DNA of 64,000 nt from Diphasiastrum complanatum (GCA_029204225.1 CM055100.1:21271152-21335151); one strand, 5' to 3'. Counted from the stretch's first letter, positions 11,492 through 22,660 are shown. Made by a program: numbers and translations. Notes: a model not told the origin generated them from the letters alone.

Positions 11492-11875
11492 AGTTTTTTT
11501 TATTGTCATGTTTGTGCTTATGTAGAGCAGAGCCTCGTGAGTTTCCGCGAACGTATCATATCTCTAGGTACGAAATTCGACGACCATTAGGCTTTTATGA
11601 TAGACCATTCATTACTTTTAGGCACAGGTACCATGTTGTAATATTATTATTGGTAGATGTTTACAGGCCTAGATTATATGACAAATGTATGGCTGTCATT
11701 ACAAACACGCTTAACTAATTAATGCCTGAAGTTAGAGCTAGTTCTAACCACAATAGTTAGAATGCGGGCATTATCGAAGACTCGAAAAATGGTAACCAAA
11801 CAATACCGGGTATACGTAACCTCTCTCTAAAGTCAAACTTCTTAAAGAACCCATTTTGAGCCCAAATTTTCCCTA

Positions 11876-12207
11876 ATGGATGCATTAGATTTACTATCAA
11901 ATCTCTATGAGACTCATGATGTAACGACTAGATTACGTCTTAGAAGGAAGTTCTTTACTCTTAGCATGTCTGATTCTACTGCCATCACTTCTCACATCAA
12001 CAGTTTCAAATCTTTATTGGATCAGTTATCGACTGTAGGATGTGTTATTCAAGATGATGATGCCGTTATGACCTTGCTTTCTTCTCTTCCAAAGTCATAT
12101 GAGCACTTTGTGGTGATGATCTCCACACAACCCGACCTCACTCTTCAAAAGGTGATCGATCATCTTCTTCAAGAAGAAATGTAGAGAAAGTCCAGCGGCC
12201 TATATTT
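11876..12207 (+). pseudogene. Copia T1 gag, 3' piece
   Basis: Gag resumes after the DNA transposon as MDALDLLSNLYE, then a UBN2-type helical region including MSDSTAITSHINSFKSLLDQL and MTLLSSLPKSYEHFV, up to HLLQEEM and a stop at 12182. Joined conceptually to 9100-9378 it gives a normal order of Gag motifs. The remainder of the T1 polyprotein is missing. The sequence runs into a reverse X-family LTR at about 12208. Confidence 0.75.
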
Positions 12208-12898
12208 TATCATGAAGTACAATATTTTGGACCGTACTTGAGCTGTTTGATGGCTCCCTAGAGGGATTGATTGATTAATTATTGCTTGAATGCAAAACTA
12301 GATGACAAAAACTTGATCTAGATTAGCAATTCTTCACATATCAATCAAGCGCAATCAAGAATGATTGATCCACATGAAGATCCAACCCCCACACATGTGG
12401 TACGATCTTCAGTACGGCTTGTAAATAGAGAAGAAGGTTTCTAACACCTAGATTTTAGTAAGATTACATAAAACACAAAGTACATAGTGTGGAAAGTCAA
12501 GATTGCCAAATTGCTCTCAAAAATTCTAAGGCATTACTTTGGAAGGGTGAATAGTATGTACAAAAGTGCTTCCTTCCACACGAGCTAGGTGAAAGTCCAG
12601 CATGTAATAAGGAAGTTGATTGAATCTTTTTACGCTAAAATGTCAATCTTACCTAACCCTAGAGTTTTGCCAAGTTGCTGGCTAGGTAGATCAACCACCT
12701 CCATGATTCAAGGAATTTGGTCCTACAATTTACGAATTATTACCAAACAAATCTAACTAACCCTATCAATGATATCTAGCCTATCTAGGGTAGCCTAAAC
12801 ACGTGGCAACATGGATTTACACATGTGGGACCCACCTACATACAAATTTACATAGTTTTAATCAAGCTAGATTTGCCAATTTTTGACAATTTCTCACA
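12208..12898 (-). repeat. X-family LTR (X4), reverse, probable solo LTR
   Basis: About 690 bp homologous in reverse to the X2 LTR (62013-62703) and X5 (42760-43714). Shared landmarks are CCAGCATGTAATAAGG (about 12597), a CACACATGTG near 12390 followed by a CAGTACGG block, and the end AATTTCTCACA at 12898. No primer site or X gag adjoins it and no matching 5 bp duplication was found. It is either an old solo LTR or a rearranged fragment. Confidence 0.7.
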
Positions 12899-13756
12899 GA
12901 TTACTCGTAGGTCATTGAGTCTTTCTGAGAAAAGAACAACTTATTAACTTAGTAAATATTTAAAAAATGACATATATGTGGTGTTATACTAGTAGCCTAC
13001 ACCTAGACATTTTGAGATTTCTGAATCATCAATAATTAAGTTGAGTAGCTGAACTGCTCTTGAATAAAATTAATTTGCTAGACAAGCAATGTGAATAGAA
13101 TTCACCAAAAACTATTTGTTTATACATGTTTCTCTTATATTAAGTCACATATACTATGAATCATCAAGATTCATCAATACGATTATGTGCATAGAGGAGT
13201 AGAGTATTTCTTGATTGGAAAATAGGCTCGATTATCAGTAATTGTATCTTGGAGCATGCAATTTTGATGATAGAACCTAACGAGCACAAGAATGACTACT
13301 AAATTGCACTGAAATTCAACATAATTTGGTATATCTAGATTTCTTTCTAGATAGGAACCTAATGTCTTTGTGCTTGAAGAAGGAAAATATTAAGAAAAAA
13401 TTTGTTTCGGTATTCTTTTTTTCTTTGATTGCCAGGTGAAATATAAAATCAAAACAAGTCATATTTTCGAGATGAGAATCTAGTTTGAAGATTATATTTG
13501 ATAGATTTCATAATTTTCCTACGGCATGTTTTGGACATACTCTCCAGGATTCTCTAATAGTTATGGGTGAGTTGAGAAATTGATAAATTATGATTAACAT
13601 ATCATAAGATTCTCAATATTTATGTTTTGCAAATCATGAATTTACACCTGGTTGTTATTAGAGGATTATGTAGAAAGATAATGATTCTTAGAAATAATGA
13701 GAGATTTTGATTCTCTATGACTTTGGTTTCTTTGTTGTTATGGGAAGAAAAACCTA
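12899..13756. other. Unannotated AT-rich sequence
   Basis: Nothing convincing is seen: no long frame, LTR edge or repeat. The rightmost part leads into a purine tract (13757-13772), so it may be the decayed 3' internal region of a gypsy element. Confidence 0.3.
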
Positions 13757-13990
13757 TTTAAGAGGGGAAGAATGTTACGTCCTTATCCAGTCAAAAGGAT
13801 TTTAGAGTGTCCTTAGGTAAGACAGTGAGATATTTGGTGACATATTGTTAAGTAGGACCTTGTAGGGCCCATGGGTACTTAATTGATATGTGAGGACTCA
13901 AAATTCATTGAGAGAGATGTGAAGCAGTGCATGGATTGTGATGGTAGTGTGCATGATGATTGCATGGGAATTTTAACTAGAGCTAATTTG
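13757..13990 (+). repeat. Chromovirus-like polypurine tract and LTR start
   Basis: TTTAAGAGGGGAAGAA is followed by TGTTACGTCC at 13773. This resembles the 3' junction of plant chromoviruses (gypsy), where the purine tract primes plus-strand DNA. The presumed LTR is cut at about 13990 by a MITE and then by a Y-family LTR. Identification rests only on this junction pattern. Confidence 0.35.
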
Positions 13991-14368
13991 CATTAAAGGA
14001 GTTCTAAATCCAAAAAAGACCCTTTGTAAAGATTCTTTTTATATTTTTTCTCAATTTTTTCTTACACATGGACCAATCAAAACACTCAAATTCGAAATCT
14101 ACGTAACGTAACTTTTTGAGTCCACATTTTCATTCTGCACTAAAACTGGCATAACTTTTTAGTGGTAAGTCCAAATTTAGCGAAGTTTGGTGCATTATAA
14201 AGCGCTTGACAAGGGCTTTCCAATGATATGCTAGATGATATACTTTTGAGCTACGATTAAAAAGCTATGGCAAGTCAAAAGTATTAGTGTTATAATATTT
14301 TAATAATATAAACTACATCTTGCACGGATTCTTAAAGGGTCTTTTTGGAGCTCAAAACTCCTCTAATG
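13991..14368. mobile_element. 378 bp MITE with ~45 bp inverted ends
   Basis: The left end CATTAAAGGAGTTCTAAATC continues into CAAAAAAGACCCTTTGTAAAGATTC. The reverse-complemented right end is CATTAGAGGAGTTTTGAGCTC, continuing into CAAAAAGACCCTTTAAGAATC. The interior is AT-rich and has internal complementary parts, including a CATAACTTTTTAGTGG / TTAAAAAGCTATGG pair and an AAGGGCTTTCCAATG phrase also found in the 2.5 kb element. There is no coding capacity. The flanks do not show an unambiguous duplication. Confidence 0.6.
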
Positions 14369-14404
14369 GATCACATAAGGATTGCATGGGTCACATAAAT
14401 ATTT

Positions 14405-15035
14405 GTACTTTTCACGTGTGTGAGGACTTCTTAAATAATGTGAATGATCTCCTAAGATGTGTGTGATTGACATAGATCAATCTAGATTGAGATACAAGCA
14501 TAATAGCTCAAAAATCTAAGACAAGAGCACGCTACACATGCATCTCTCACAAACCATTCATCACACATAATGAAAGGACACTTTGGATGAAAAAAACTAA
14601 GCATAGATTTGGCTTGCTCTCGGGTAGAGAGAGAATGCTACATAGAGTTCTCACATAGAGAGAGAATGTAAAATAAAAACTAAGTGTTGGAGCTTGCTAC
14701 ATCAAGATCTTGTTACAAAAAACTAAGTATGGACTCACCCTCACTCACACTCATAGTAGCTCAAAATCCAAGAGTATGAAAATGAAGCAAAATGATTAGA
14801 CCTCTGAACACACCACCTCTTATTATGATTGGACCTCCTACATGCCACCTCTTACAATGATTGGGCCATTTTGGTGCACCTCACTTCATGATTAGCCCAA
14901 ATTGACCAATTAGATCAAGAGGTGCTATGTCACAAATCCTCTAGTGTCAAGGCAAGTGTAACTAGCCTACACTACCATGAGCTAATCCACTTCTAAAATT
15001 GGCCTTATCACTTATTTACAAGTGTACAATGAGCG
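14405..15035 (-). repeat. Divergent Y-family LTR (Y3)
   Basis: It aligns by order of landmarks with the Y LTRs: GATCTCCTAAGATGTGTGT (about 14449), AGATTGAGATACAAG, CTCTCGGGTAGAGAGAGAA (about 14622), repeated GATTGGACC units (about 14790-14880) and TTACAAGTGTACAATG near the end. It is much more diverged than Y1 or Y2, so it is an old insertion. Neither edge nor duplication is clear. Confidence 0.55.
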
Positions 15036-16301
15036 GTTTTGAAAGAGGACCCCCAAAACTCAAGATAGATGGCTTTTACCTCTTTTAGAATTTTAGGAAG
15101 TGAACTATAGTAGGAAAAGTTTGAAAAATTCATCTCAATGCACGTGTTATCCTATTATTGGGTTGAATTTAGTGATACACAAAAAATGTCTACTTGTTGA
15201 GTAATAGTACATATTCTCCTATTTTTACTCTATGTCAATCCTACAATTTTTGATACCAGTTTGCTGTAATTAATTTTGTTTGAAAAGATGCTAAAAATTG
15301 GAAAATTATTGGGATGCATGTCATATAATTGAATAGCTTGATCTCAAAATGATTGTGTTGGACTAGTTGCTTTTTTTGTTTTTTGAATATCGTCAATAAT
15401 TTGTTAGGAGGCTTTAAATTGTACCAAACTCAATTTATTACTTTCATCACACCTTTTTGGAAACTTATTCTTTGGCTTTGAACTTGTTGGAAGAAGACCT
15501 TTTCATATTCTTATTGATTGTGGTATTCAAAAGTTTCTTATTGTCAATTGCCAAATCATTGTCTTCATTCAAATCCACAAAATAATTTTAGCACAAATAA
15601 TCAAAATTAACAATATCCATCTTTATTTTTGAATAATCACATTGTAGCATCCATAATCTGTATCGAAGATTGTCCACTCATGACTCGTATTCACAATATT
15701 GATGATCAATATCTCAAAATATTCATTTCTTAATTTTCTCAATTTTAGATGAGTATTAAAATATTCACAATATTCAATATCTCAGAATATTTTTTCTCAC
15801 TATTTGCAATTTTAGATTACAAACCATCAATTAAGTAGTCTTCCAAACACATATTTGAAAAGTAGGCCATTTCTTCGTCCAAAATGGAAGACATTTTCTA
15901 TATATCTTGCAAAAGAAAACACAATCACAAAATTATAATTAGATCTATTAATGGTAAAATTTTATTGATCCATTATATCTTTTGCAAAAACCGTAATAAG
16001 CATAGTTCTCTACCTCAAGGAAAACAAAACAAAACAAAACACAACACATGAGCTTTGGACATTTTTTATACTATCTGCTAATCACACGATCAAGTTGTTG
16101 GCAGATAGATTAAAGGAAAAGTTAAACTTACAGAAGCATTACAATCTCATTTATTTCAAAGCCATGGAACATAAAATACTACATTGAATCTAGAAAAAAA
16201 CAGCCGCAAGTAAATCCATTCATCTGTAGGAAAGTCAATCAACAAAATTTGTCCAAATGCAATGAAAGTGATAGATCATGAGTTACATCCTTCAACAAAA
16301 A
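15036..16301. other. Unannotated AT-rich sequence
   Basis: No coding signal, LTR or clear repeat is seen. Runs such as a CAAAA iteration near 16020-16040 are the only patterns. Confidence 0.3.
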
Positions 16302-16798
16302 TTACAAAGCATACATAAATCCTTCAAACCTCTTCTTATTTTTCTTGTTCTTGTCTCCCTTTTTTGGTTTCTTCCTGCTTGCATCATGATCATCATCAGA
16401 GTCATATTCTCTACTTGAAGAATCACCTTCGTCCTTCTTCGATCTTGACAAGATTCTAGAGATAGCAGCCTCTTGGCCAAAGTCCTCTAAGGCTTCCTCT
16501 AACACCTGCTACTCATTCAATTTCTTGATTGCATCAACTGTTTCTTCACCACCTTTATTGAATCACCTCCAAATCCACAAAAGTGTCAGATTCATGTATA
16601 GATTTGGCAATTTTCTCAAATTGTTGCTGATGTGTTTTTTCCTTGAGAACCTTTTGTATGTCCTCTTAAAGCCCAATGTCACAGTGGCGTACCCATCCCA
16701 TCAGATCGTGTATGGCTTCAGCATATGTCTGCTCCTCGTTGCCCGATACATTCACAAATGTAGTCTCATTAAGTGAAGGTGAATGAAAACCATCATCT
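16302..16798 (-). pseudogene. Unidentified broken gene, C-terminal part
   Basis: On the minus strand a protein-like frame runs DDGFHSPSLNETTFVNVSGN, then EEQTYAEAIHDLMGWVRHCDIGL, one stop, EDIQKVLKEKTHQQQFEKIA and KSIHESDTFVDLEV. After a frame change and one further stop it continues as VLEEALEDFGQEAAISRILS with an acidic/serine stretch and a lysine-rich tail ending FEGFMYAL and a stop at 16302. Composition and continuity across two lesions suggest a former nuclear gene or transposon protein of at least 160 residues. I do not recognise the family. The Lys-rich end resembles a nuclear-localisation tail. Neighbours are all repeats. Confidence 0.4.
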
Positions 16799-17547
16799 GA
16801 ATAGCCAGAGGTTCATTGTAGAATTTACACCTCCAATGGCCCTAATTCCAATTTTGATTTCAATTTGGAAGGTGGCATTAGTTGATATTAGATCATGACT
16901 AACATACAACAGATACAACTGCCAGTGAATTGGAAATCCACAACAAATGACAATGCATGTAACTAATCTAACACATGGACTTGATTTCCATCAAACCTTA
17001 CTCATATCAAAAATAGGTGAGCAATGGAATAGCGAAAATTTCGCTCTCTTTTTTTTTTTTTCCAAAAGACTATAGAACTAATCAAAGATGCCTACTCTAA
17101 GTTGATCAAGAAAAAGTTTTGAACATTGAGGAGATGTGATAGACCCAAAAATAATCCTAAACAATGGATTGAAAACAACTAAATTTAAAAAAAAAAAAGG
17201 TCTACGACTAAAAAAATGATACAAGTGATGATCTATCCAAAACACAACTATTCTAGACTTTTATTTACATAAAAACTCTCTTGATTTACATGTCATCAAG
17301 ACTCTTAAGGATCTACTTTCTAACTTGAAAGATACAGAGATTTTGTTTTCTCTCTTTATTTATTTTTCTTTTTTTCTGGTTTTGTAGGGACCTCACGAAT
17401 CTTCGTAGTCGTTTGATATCAGTAGCTGGTACTGATTCAAAAGTATACATTCATTGCAGATCATCCATCTTGTCCAAGATGATTTGAAGTTCTTCTTTTC
17501 CTCTTAAGTTTGGATAGTAGTAGCAGGTAATTTGTGCATTTGCTTCC
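16799..17547. other. Unannotated AT-rich sequence
   Basis: No recognisable coding region. It could hold upstream exons of the broken gene at 16302-16798, but no exon was supported. Confidence 0.25.
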
Positions 17548-18561
17548 TAGAGGTTCATCTTCCTCATCAATCAGAAACTCATAGAGATCCTAAAGCACCA
17601 TGAGTGACTCCATCCTCACTTTCCAAATAGCATAATTAGTAGAATTTAACCTCTCACTAGCTTCTAGAAGGTATGCTCCAGCAGATCTCATCTTACTAGT
17701 AAGATTCTACACACAAGATATAGATTTGTTTGAAACTCACAAAGGTTTCTAACTTGCAGTGTTTCACTCAAATGTTGACTTCTAATCCAATAGATGGACT
17801 TGTAATCACAGTTCTATCACTCCCTCACAAAGCTGGAATGAAGATAAGTTGAAGTGAAAACTACTCTCAAGCAAATCTTGCCAATCTTGGTTATTTTTGG
17901 ACAAAAACTGACTCTATCTCTCTCATTCACTTTGATGTACTTTCAAGACCTAGTTTCCACTTTAAGAAGGTCTGAAATTAGCCTAGACTAGTTAGTTTTC
18001 ATGAAACAAATTCAAAACTAATTAATGGCAAGTGATCTTGGTAGCTTATCCTAGGATTTGCACCAAAAATTACATCAAACTGACACCAGATGAAAATATA
18101 GTGATCCAATGAATATGGGGTTTTAAACAAACATTGATCAATAGCCTTGTACTTGGCTCTGATACCATGTTTAAGGACCATAAATGGATCTTTGAATGAT
18201 CCACAAGGTTGATTGTGTGCTTGTTAAACAGTCTATCAGATACTAGTCATCAGAAAACAAGATCTAGTTTAGCAGCTTGATAGAAAACAAGTAGAGACAA
18301 TCAGAGCATTGATCAATAACTATAATCCAACTCCACACGTGTGGAAATAAGGCTGTAGTACGGCCTGTAGACAATGTTTAGAATGTGCCAAAGCTGGGTT
18401 TCATTAGAATCAAAAGCAATCACCATACAATGAGAGAAAACTCGAGTTTCTCCTTGAGGCTCCAAAAAGTTTCTATCTCCTGACTATGGAGAATGAGAAT
18501 ACATAGTAAAAGACACTTCCTTTGCTAAGCTAGGCAAAAATCCAGCATGTAATAAGGAAAA
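17548..18561 (-). mobile_element. Copia X3 fragment: gag start, leader, primer site, part of LTR
   Basis: Reading leftwards, a partial LTR (18561-18168, TG/CA edge at 18168) contains CACACGTGTG at 18334-18343. A primer site follows (18167-18155, TGGTATCAGAGCC), then a leader of about 460 bp. Gag starts at 17691: MRSAGAYLLEASERL, NSTNYAIWKVRMESL, then a CAG-to-TAG stop, ending near 17548. Unlike X1 and X2, the tryptophan in AIWKV is intact. Both ends are truncated: at 18561 by the W fragment, and at 17548 by unrelated sequence. Confidence 0.75.
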
Positions 18562-19060
18562 GACATATCTAGATTGACAAATAAAAGCATATTCATCATG
18601 AAAATCAATCTCAAGGCCCAAAATGTAATGAATCTCTCCTAGATCTTGCATTTTAAATTCTTTTCCTAATGCATCTTTGGTTTCTTGAACTAGCATCAAA
18701 CAACTTTCACTAAGAATAATGTCATCTACATAGATTAGAAGAATGACAATATTACAAACAACATTGAAACTCACATCTAGTCCACTATCAAACAATTGCC
18801 CAACACTAATAAGATTTTTTGTTAACTTGGGAACAAAAAATACATTAGATAGATAAAGAACTTTTGATGATGAAAGCTTTAAGGGAATGGTCCCTATGCC
18901 TCCAATAGCACACTCATGATCATTTGCTATGTCAATGGACTTCTTGGCTCCTTCATAAGGTGACATGGATGAAAAATAATGCTTGGAGCTACACATATGT
19001 GAGGAAGCTCCACTGTCGATAAACCATGAACCATCCTTCTTGAAAGGTGATGAAGAAAAA
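18562..19060 (-). pseudogene. Copia W protease fused to RT by internal deletion
   Basis: The minus-strand frame contains protease (GSWFIDSGASSHMCSSKHYF, about 19040-18980) and the post-protease segment (NLISVGQLFDSGLDVSFN). It then jumps directly into the RT palm region (NIVILLIYVDDIILS, about 18760-18700) and LGEIHYILGLEIDF. All of integrase and the first half of RT are missing, a deletion of roughly 2 kb compared with Y1. The deletion preserved the frame. The RT active site YVDD is intact but the enzyme is incomplete. It ends in X3 LTR sequence at about 18562. Confidence 0.75.
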
Positions 19061-19971
19061 GCTTGAGACCATAAGAGATCCCTCTCCATCACTTGCATGA
19101 GCATCTTCCTTCTCTTCATTAGAAATGTTGGCTTGCTTGAATTGACTCTTCTTCTTGAAGCAATTGGTGGCATAATGCCCCTTCTTGCCACAAAAGAAAC
19201 ACTTGATGTTTTTCTTCTTCTTCTTGGATGTGGAAGCTTGAGAGGACTCATCCTCTTCTCCTTTCTCCTTGGAAATAAGATTGTTCTTGCTTAAAGAGAG
19301 TTGGTGTTGATTCTTACTTCTTGTCTTGTGATTGTCTTTGGTAAAGAGAGCTTTACCATCAATGTTGAGAGACAGTCTTTCCATTTTCAAGAGTTTATAC
19401 TCTTGTCTTGATTCTTCAGAAATGAGCACACTTTGGAGTGCTTCCAAACTTGGTAGCTCCTCCTTAATAGCATAACTCTGAACAAGGTTGTCATATTCCT
19501 CCTTTAACCCATTAAGTATGACTTGAACAAGTTCATTTTGGTTGCTGGAGTCTCCTATGCATGACAATTCTCTATGGAGGTCTTTAACTCTCAATACATA
19601 AACTGAAGCACATTCATCACTTCTCTGTACACTTTGAAAAATTTGGTTTCTTAGTGTTAGAAGTCGAGAAGTATTCTTTGCCTCGTAGATAGACTTGAGA
19701 GTATCCCAATCATCTTTGGCATTAGTACAAGCACCAATTTCTCTTAAGATGTCATTTGAGACATTCATCTTTATATAATGCAGAGCCATCCTAGCTCTCT
19801 TTTTGTACTTTGGAATTTCTTGAGGAATTTGTGGTTCTTCTTCAATGCCAAGTACAATATCTATCACATCTTGTAGTATTAAGATAGATTCCATCTAACC
19901 TTCCAAATTGAGTAATTGGAGGTTGACAATCTTTCACTTGCTTCTAATAGAAAGACACCCATTGAAGTCAT
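18989..19971 (-). pseudogene. Copia W gag
   Basis: Gag starts at 19971 with MTSMG and LLEASERLSTSNYSIWKV. A one-base loss (AGGATG to AGATG) near 19894 then shifts the frame. The rest is open: MESILILQDVIDIVLGIEEE, a UBN2 region (ALHYIKMNVSNDILREIGAC, VYVLRVKDLHRELSCIGD) and a basic stretch. A CCHC knuckle CFFCGKKGHYATNC lies at about 19203-19160. Gag packages RNA and forms particles; here the frameshift at about residue 27 blocks a normal product. It is close to the Y gags. Confidence 0.8.
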
Positions 19972-20714
19972 AAAGAATGATGGAAATAAAAAAAGATGGA
20001 TGAAAGAATTGCTTATCTTCTCACTATAGGAACCAATCAAGGGTACAAAACCAAATCCTATGTAAGACTAAGCAAAAAACTGTGAGATAGATCTCACTAG
20101 CTTGACAATCTCTCTAAAACAAGATTTGAATCACCAAAAAAGATGAAGTATGACAAAAGTTATGGTTCTCTAAATTTCACACGTGTGAAATACTCCAAAA
20201 AAGTCAAATTGACTCAAATACAATCTTTTTGTATGAAACAATTTGCCTAGAGCCTATAAATTTTGTCTAAATCACATATAAATAAGATTGTTCAACTAAT
20301 GGATGATTTTTGTGATCATTCAAGCAATAAATGACATGTACACACGATTTGCCACAGGTCTAGGCACCATACCTATGACTCTTCCAAAGCTTATAACTTC
20401 TGATTGGCTTATCCAACTGTCATGGTTCAAATTGCATCAGATTCTACACATTTCTAGCTTTCTAGTGGGCTAATTTGCATGAAATTTGGATCAAAGGTGA
20501 GAGAGAACCACCAAACTAAAAATGGGTGGATTTCACACGTGCTAGCACCTGAAATTCCGTACAGTACCTGATCTGGACCATTCAAAGTGGTTTGAAGCTC
20601 TAAATCACCAGAAAACTGCAAACTAGCTAGAAAGTAGAATCTAGACAATTCCTAGCTTGAAATCTGATCAAATCTGCAAACTTTTTGATTAGATTTGCTT
20701 GTAAATCTTAGGTA

Positions 20715-21083
20715 GGCTCTGATACCATGCTGAATTCACACGTGTGGAATGCCCTACACATGTATTTTTTTATCTCCTATGTCCAATAATACCATAAAGA
20801 TCAGACTAGCATTGGTTGTCAATAGGAAAGCTGATCATACAAGAAATATTATTGTGTTACAAGCAAGATCTATCAAGAAAACATAAGACTAAGCATCATA
20901 AATGCCTCAAGTTGGCCATAGAGAGAAAATAGAAAGTACAAAACTCGTGTAGAGAGAGAGGGCATTACGAGCTTGTCTCCAAATATGCATTACACACAAA
21001 TTTCATCATCTTCTCAATGAGAGTACATCACATACATATAGATCCATGGACTCTCCTCCTACTTTGAGTTGAATTGGAGTTGT
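20715..21083 (-). repeat. Copia W primer site and partial 5' LTR
   Basis: The primer site (20727-20715, TGGTATCAGAGCC on the minus strand) is followed on the right by an LTR beginning at 20728. The LTR carries CACACGTGTG at 20737-20746. About 355 bp are present. Near 21083 the sequence becomes Y2 integrase, so the outer half of the LTR is lost. The W leader (about 19972-20714) contains a CCGTACAGTACC phrase also found in Y leaders. Confidence 0.7.
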
Positions 21084-21989
21084 GAGATGGAGAGTAGGCA
21101 CAAGAAAACTCTCTTTTAATGCCTTCAAGCTCACAAAAGTCTTGAAATTAATTGGACATATATTCACCACCTCCATCACTTCTAAGAGCTTTAATCTTGA
21201 ATGAGAATTGCTTCTCTACATAAGCTTTGAAAATAAGGAAATGATCAAACACCATAGATTTAGAATCAAGAAGATATATCCAAGTGAATCTTGTGTAATC
21301 ATCAATGAAAGTAACAAAACAAGTGGCTCCTCCCTTGCTTGTAGTTGATGAGAAATGCACATCCGAGTGGATTAACTCCAAAGGATGCCTGCTTTTGATA
21401 GAAGACCTTGTAAATGGCTTTTTGTGAGATTTAGCAATAGCACAAGCCTCACAAGGCTTGATCTTCTTGGAGAATGACTTTGGCAAGCCAATATCTTTGG
21501 CTTCTTTGATCATAGAGAGCATGGATTTGTAGTTGGATGTCCCAACCTCCTATGCCATAATTCCTCCATAGAGAGCTTGTTCACAAGAGCAACATTACAA
21601 GCATTCACATACTCATTTGGATCTAGTTTATAGATGCCACCAAATCTAGATCCTAATGCAAGTATCTCATCATTCTTCTTGATAGTGTAAGTATCAACAT
21701 TGAATTTTACATCAAGGCCATTATCAAGCAATTGGCCAACACTAATAAGATTCTTGGTAAGCTTAGGTACATAAAGAACTCTAGAGAGAGAAAGAACTTT
21801 AGAGGATGCAAGCTTCAAGGGAATGTTCCCTATGCCTTCAATAGGACATTCAAAATCATTTGCAATGTATATTGATTTCTTGACTCCATCATAAGGTGCA
21901 ATAGAAGAGAAAGAGTCCTTGGAGTTACACATATGTGAAGAGGCTCCACTATCAATATACCATAGGCCGTCCTTCTTGAAAGGAGTAGA
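21084..21989 (-). pseudogene. Copia Y2 protease-integrase part, cut off from its gag by Z
   Basis: Reading leftwards from the Z insertion: protease LWYIDSGASSHMCNSKD (about 21970-21920), then post-protease VPKLTKNLISVGQLLDNGLD. GAG-pre-integrase follows (EELWHRRLGHP, with a frame break at about 21540), then the zinc site CEACAIAKSHKKPFTRS and the integrase core (LIHSDVHFSS, FIDDYTRFTWIYLL, ALRSDGGGEY). The first two catalytic Asp residues are present; the Glu region is lost at the W junction near 21084. It is nearly the same as Y1 at 54989-55850. The matching gag lies at 27861-28776 on the other side of Z. Confidence 0.85.
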
Positions 21990-21994
21990 TGAGA
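21990..21994. other. Target-site duplication of Z, left copy (TGAGA)
   Basis: TGAGA precedes the 5' LTR of Z and is repeated exactly at 27856-27860 after the 3' LTR. Five-base duplications are normal for copia integrase. Confidence 0.9.
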
Positions 21995-22647
21995 TGTGAA
22001 AAATTGTCAACTAGTAGTATTTTCCTAACTTGAGATTTTGTAGGCCTATGGCCAAATAAAAGTTAGAGATAGGTTCATACATGTATGTAGAGGCCCAAAG
22101 TATGTGTACACTACTTTTGAGGTCACATTAATTAGAGGAGGTCGAGTGTGGAGCTCTTCTATTGGCTCATAATTTGGTGCATTCCTATTTGACCAAATTT
22201 CTAGGTAGATGGGTGAATCCTATTGGACCCCAATTTTAGCCTATCATAAGACAAGTGGCCAAGAGGCACTATGGCTGCTATAAATAGCCATCTCCACGAG
22301 TATGTACACATCTCATTTTCATTCTATTGAATGAATGTTATGCTCTTTGAAGATCCATCTTCTTCTCTCTCACTTTTTTGTTCATATCTTGCATTCTAGC
22401 CACTAGAATTGTGATTTCTTTGTTGCTATGGCTTCACACGTGTGAAATGCAGGTTGTAGGCTCTGAAGTACGGACAGGGACAGCAAGTTTCTGTTTGTGG
22501 AAGCTTATGATCAGATTTTGATGTTTAGTTGATGTTTAGTATGCTTAACATCACAATTTCTATCATTTTTTCAATCTAGATGTGCATAACTTCCATGGCC
22601 AAGATCTTTATGAAACTTTAGCATCTTTTGGATCTGAGTTTTTCACA
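21995..22647 (+). repeat. Z 5' LTR (653 bp)
   Basis: It begins TGTGAAAAATTG and ends TTTTTCACA, so it has short inverted tips. I found no difference from the 3' LTR on reading both through, and the lengths are equal. The core promoter is TATAAATA at 22279-22286; CACACGTGTG is at 22435-22444. Transcription is expected to start about 30 bp after the TATA box. Confidence 0.95.
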
Positions 22648-22660
22648 TGGTATCAGAGCA
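22648..22660 (+). promoter_or_regulatory. Z primer-binding site
   Basis: TGGTATCAGAGCA directly abuts the 5' LTR and matches the initiator methionine tRNA 3' end used by most plant copia elements. Confidence 0.9.

Larger units (their letters stand above)
9379..11875. mobile_element. DNA transposon with imperfect TIRs and internal hairpin
   Basis: The roughly 2.5 kb insert splits the T1 gag. Its ends are imperfect inverted repeats of about 45 bp: left TAGGGAATATTAGAACTCAA, and right, reverse complemented, TAGGGAAAATTTGGGCTCAA, each continuing with an AATGGG-CTTT-like part. The flanks read gCATTA / TAATGg, so the duplicated site is at best TA and the superfamily cannot be fixed; no clean 3, 8 or 9 bp duplication is visible. 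Inside are a 1.1 kb inverted repeat (10195-11309), many copies of a CCGATATT-like motif and two short broken coding pieces. No transposase was recognised, so it is non-autonomous. The 378 bp element at 13991-14368 has related ends. Confidence 0.6.

Noticed and set aside
9379-11875. Assignment of the 2.5 kb element to hAT, CACTA, PIF/Harbinger or Mutator
   Set aside because: No 8, 3 or 9 bp duplication fits, and the TIR start (CATTAGGG or TAGGG) is ambiguous. No transposase was found.
12203-12903. Target duplication around X4
   Set aside because: The five bases on the two sides (TATTT or TATCA versus GATTA) do not match under either plausible edge.
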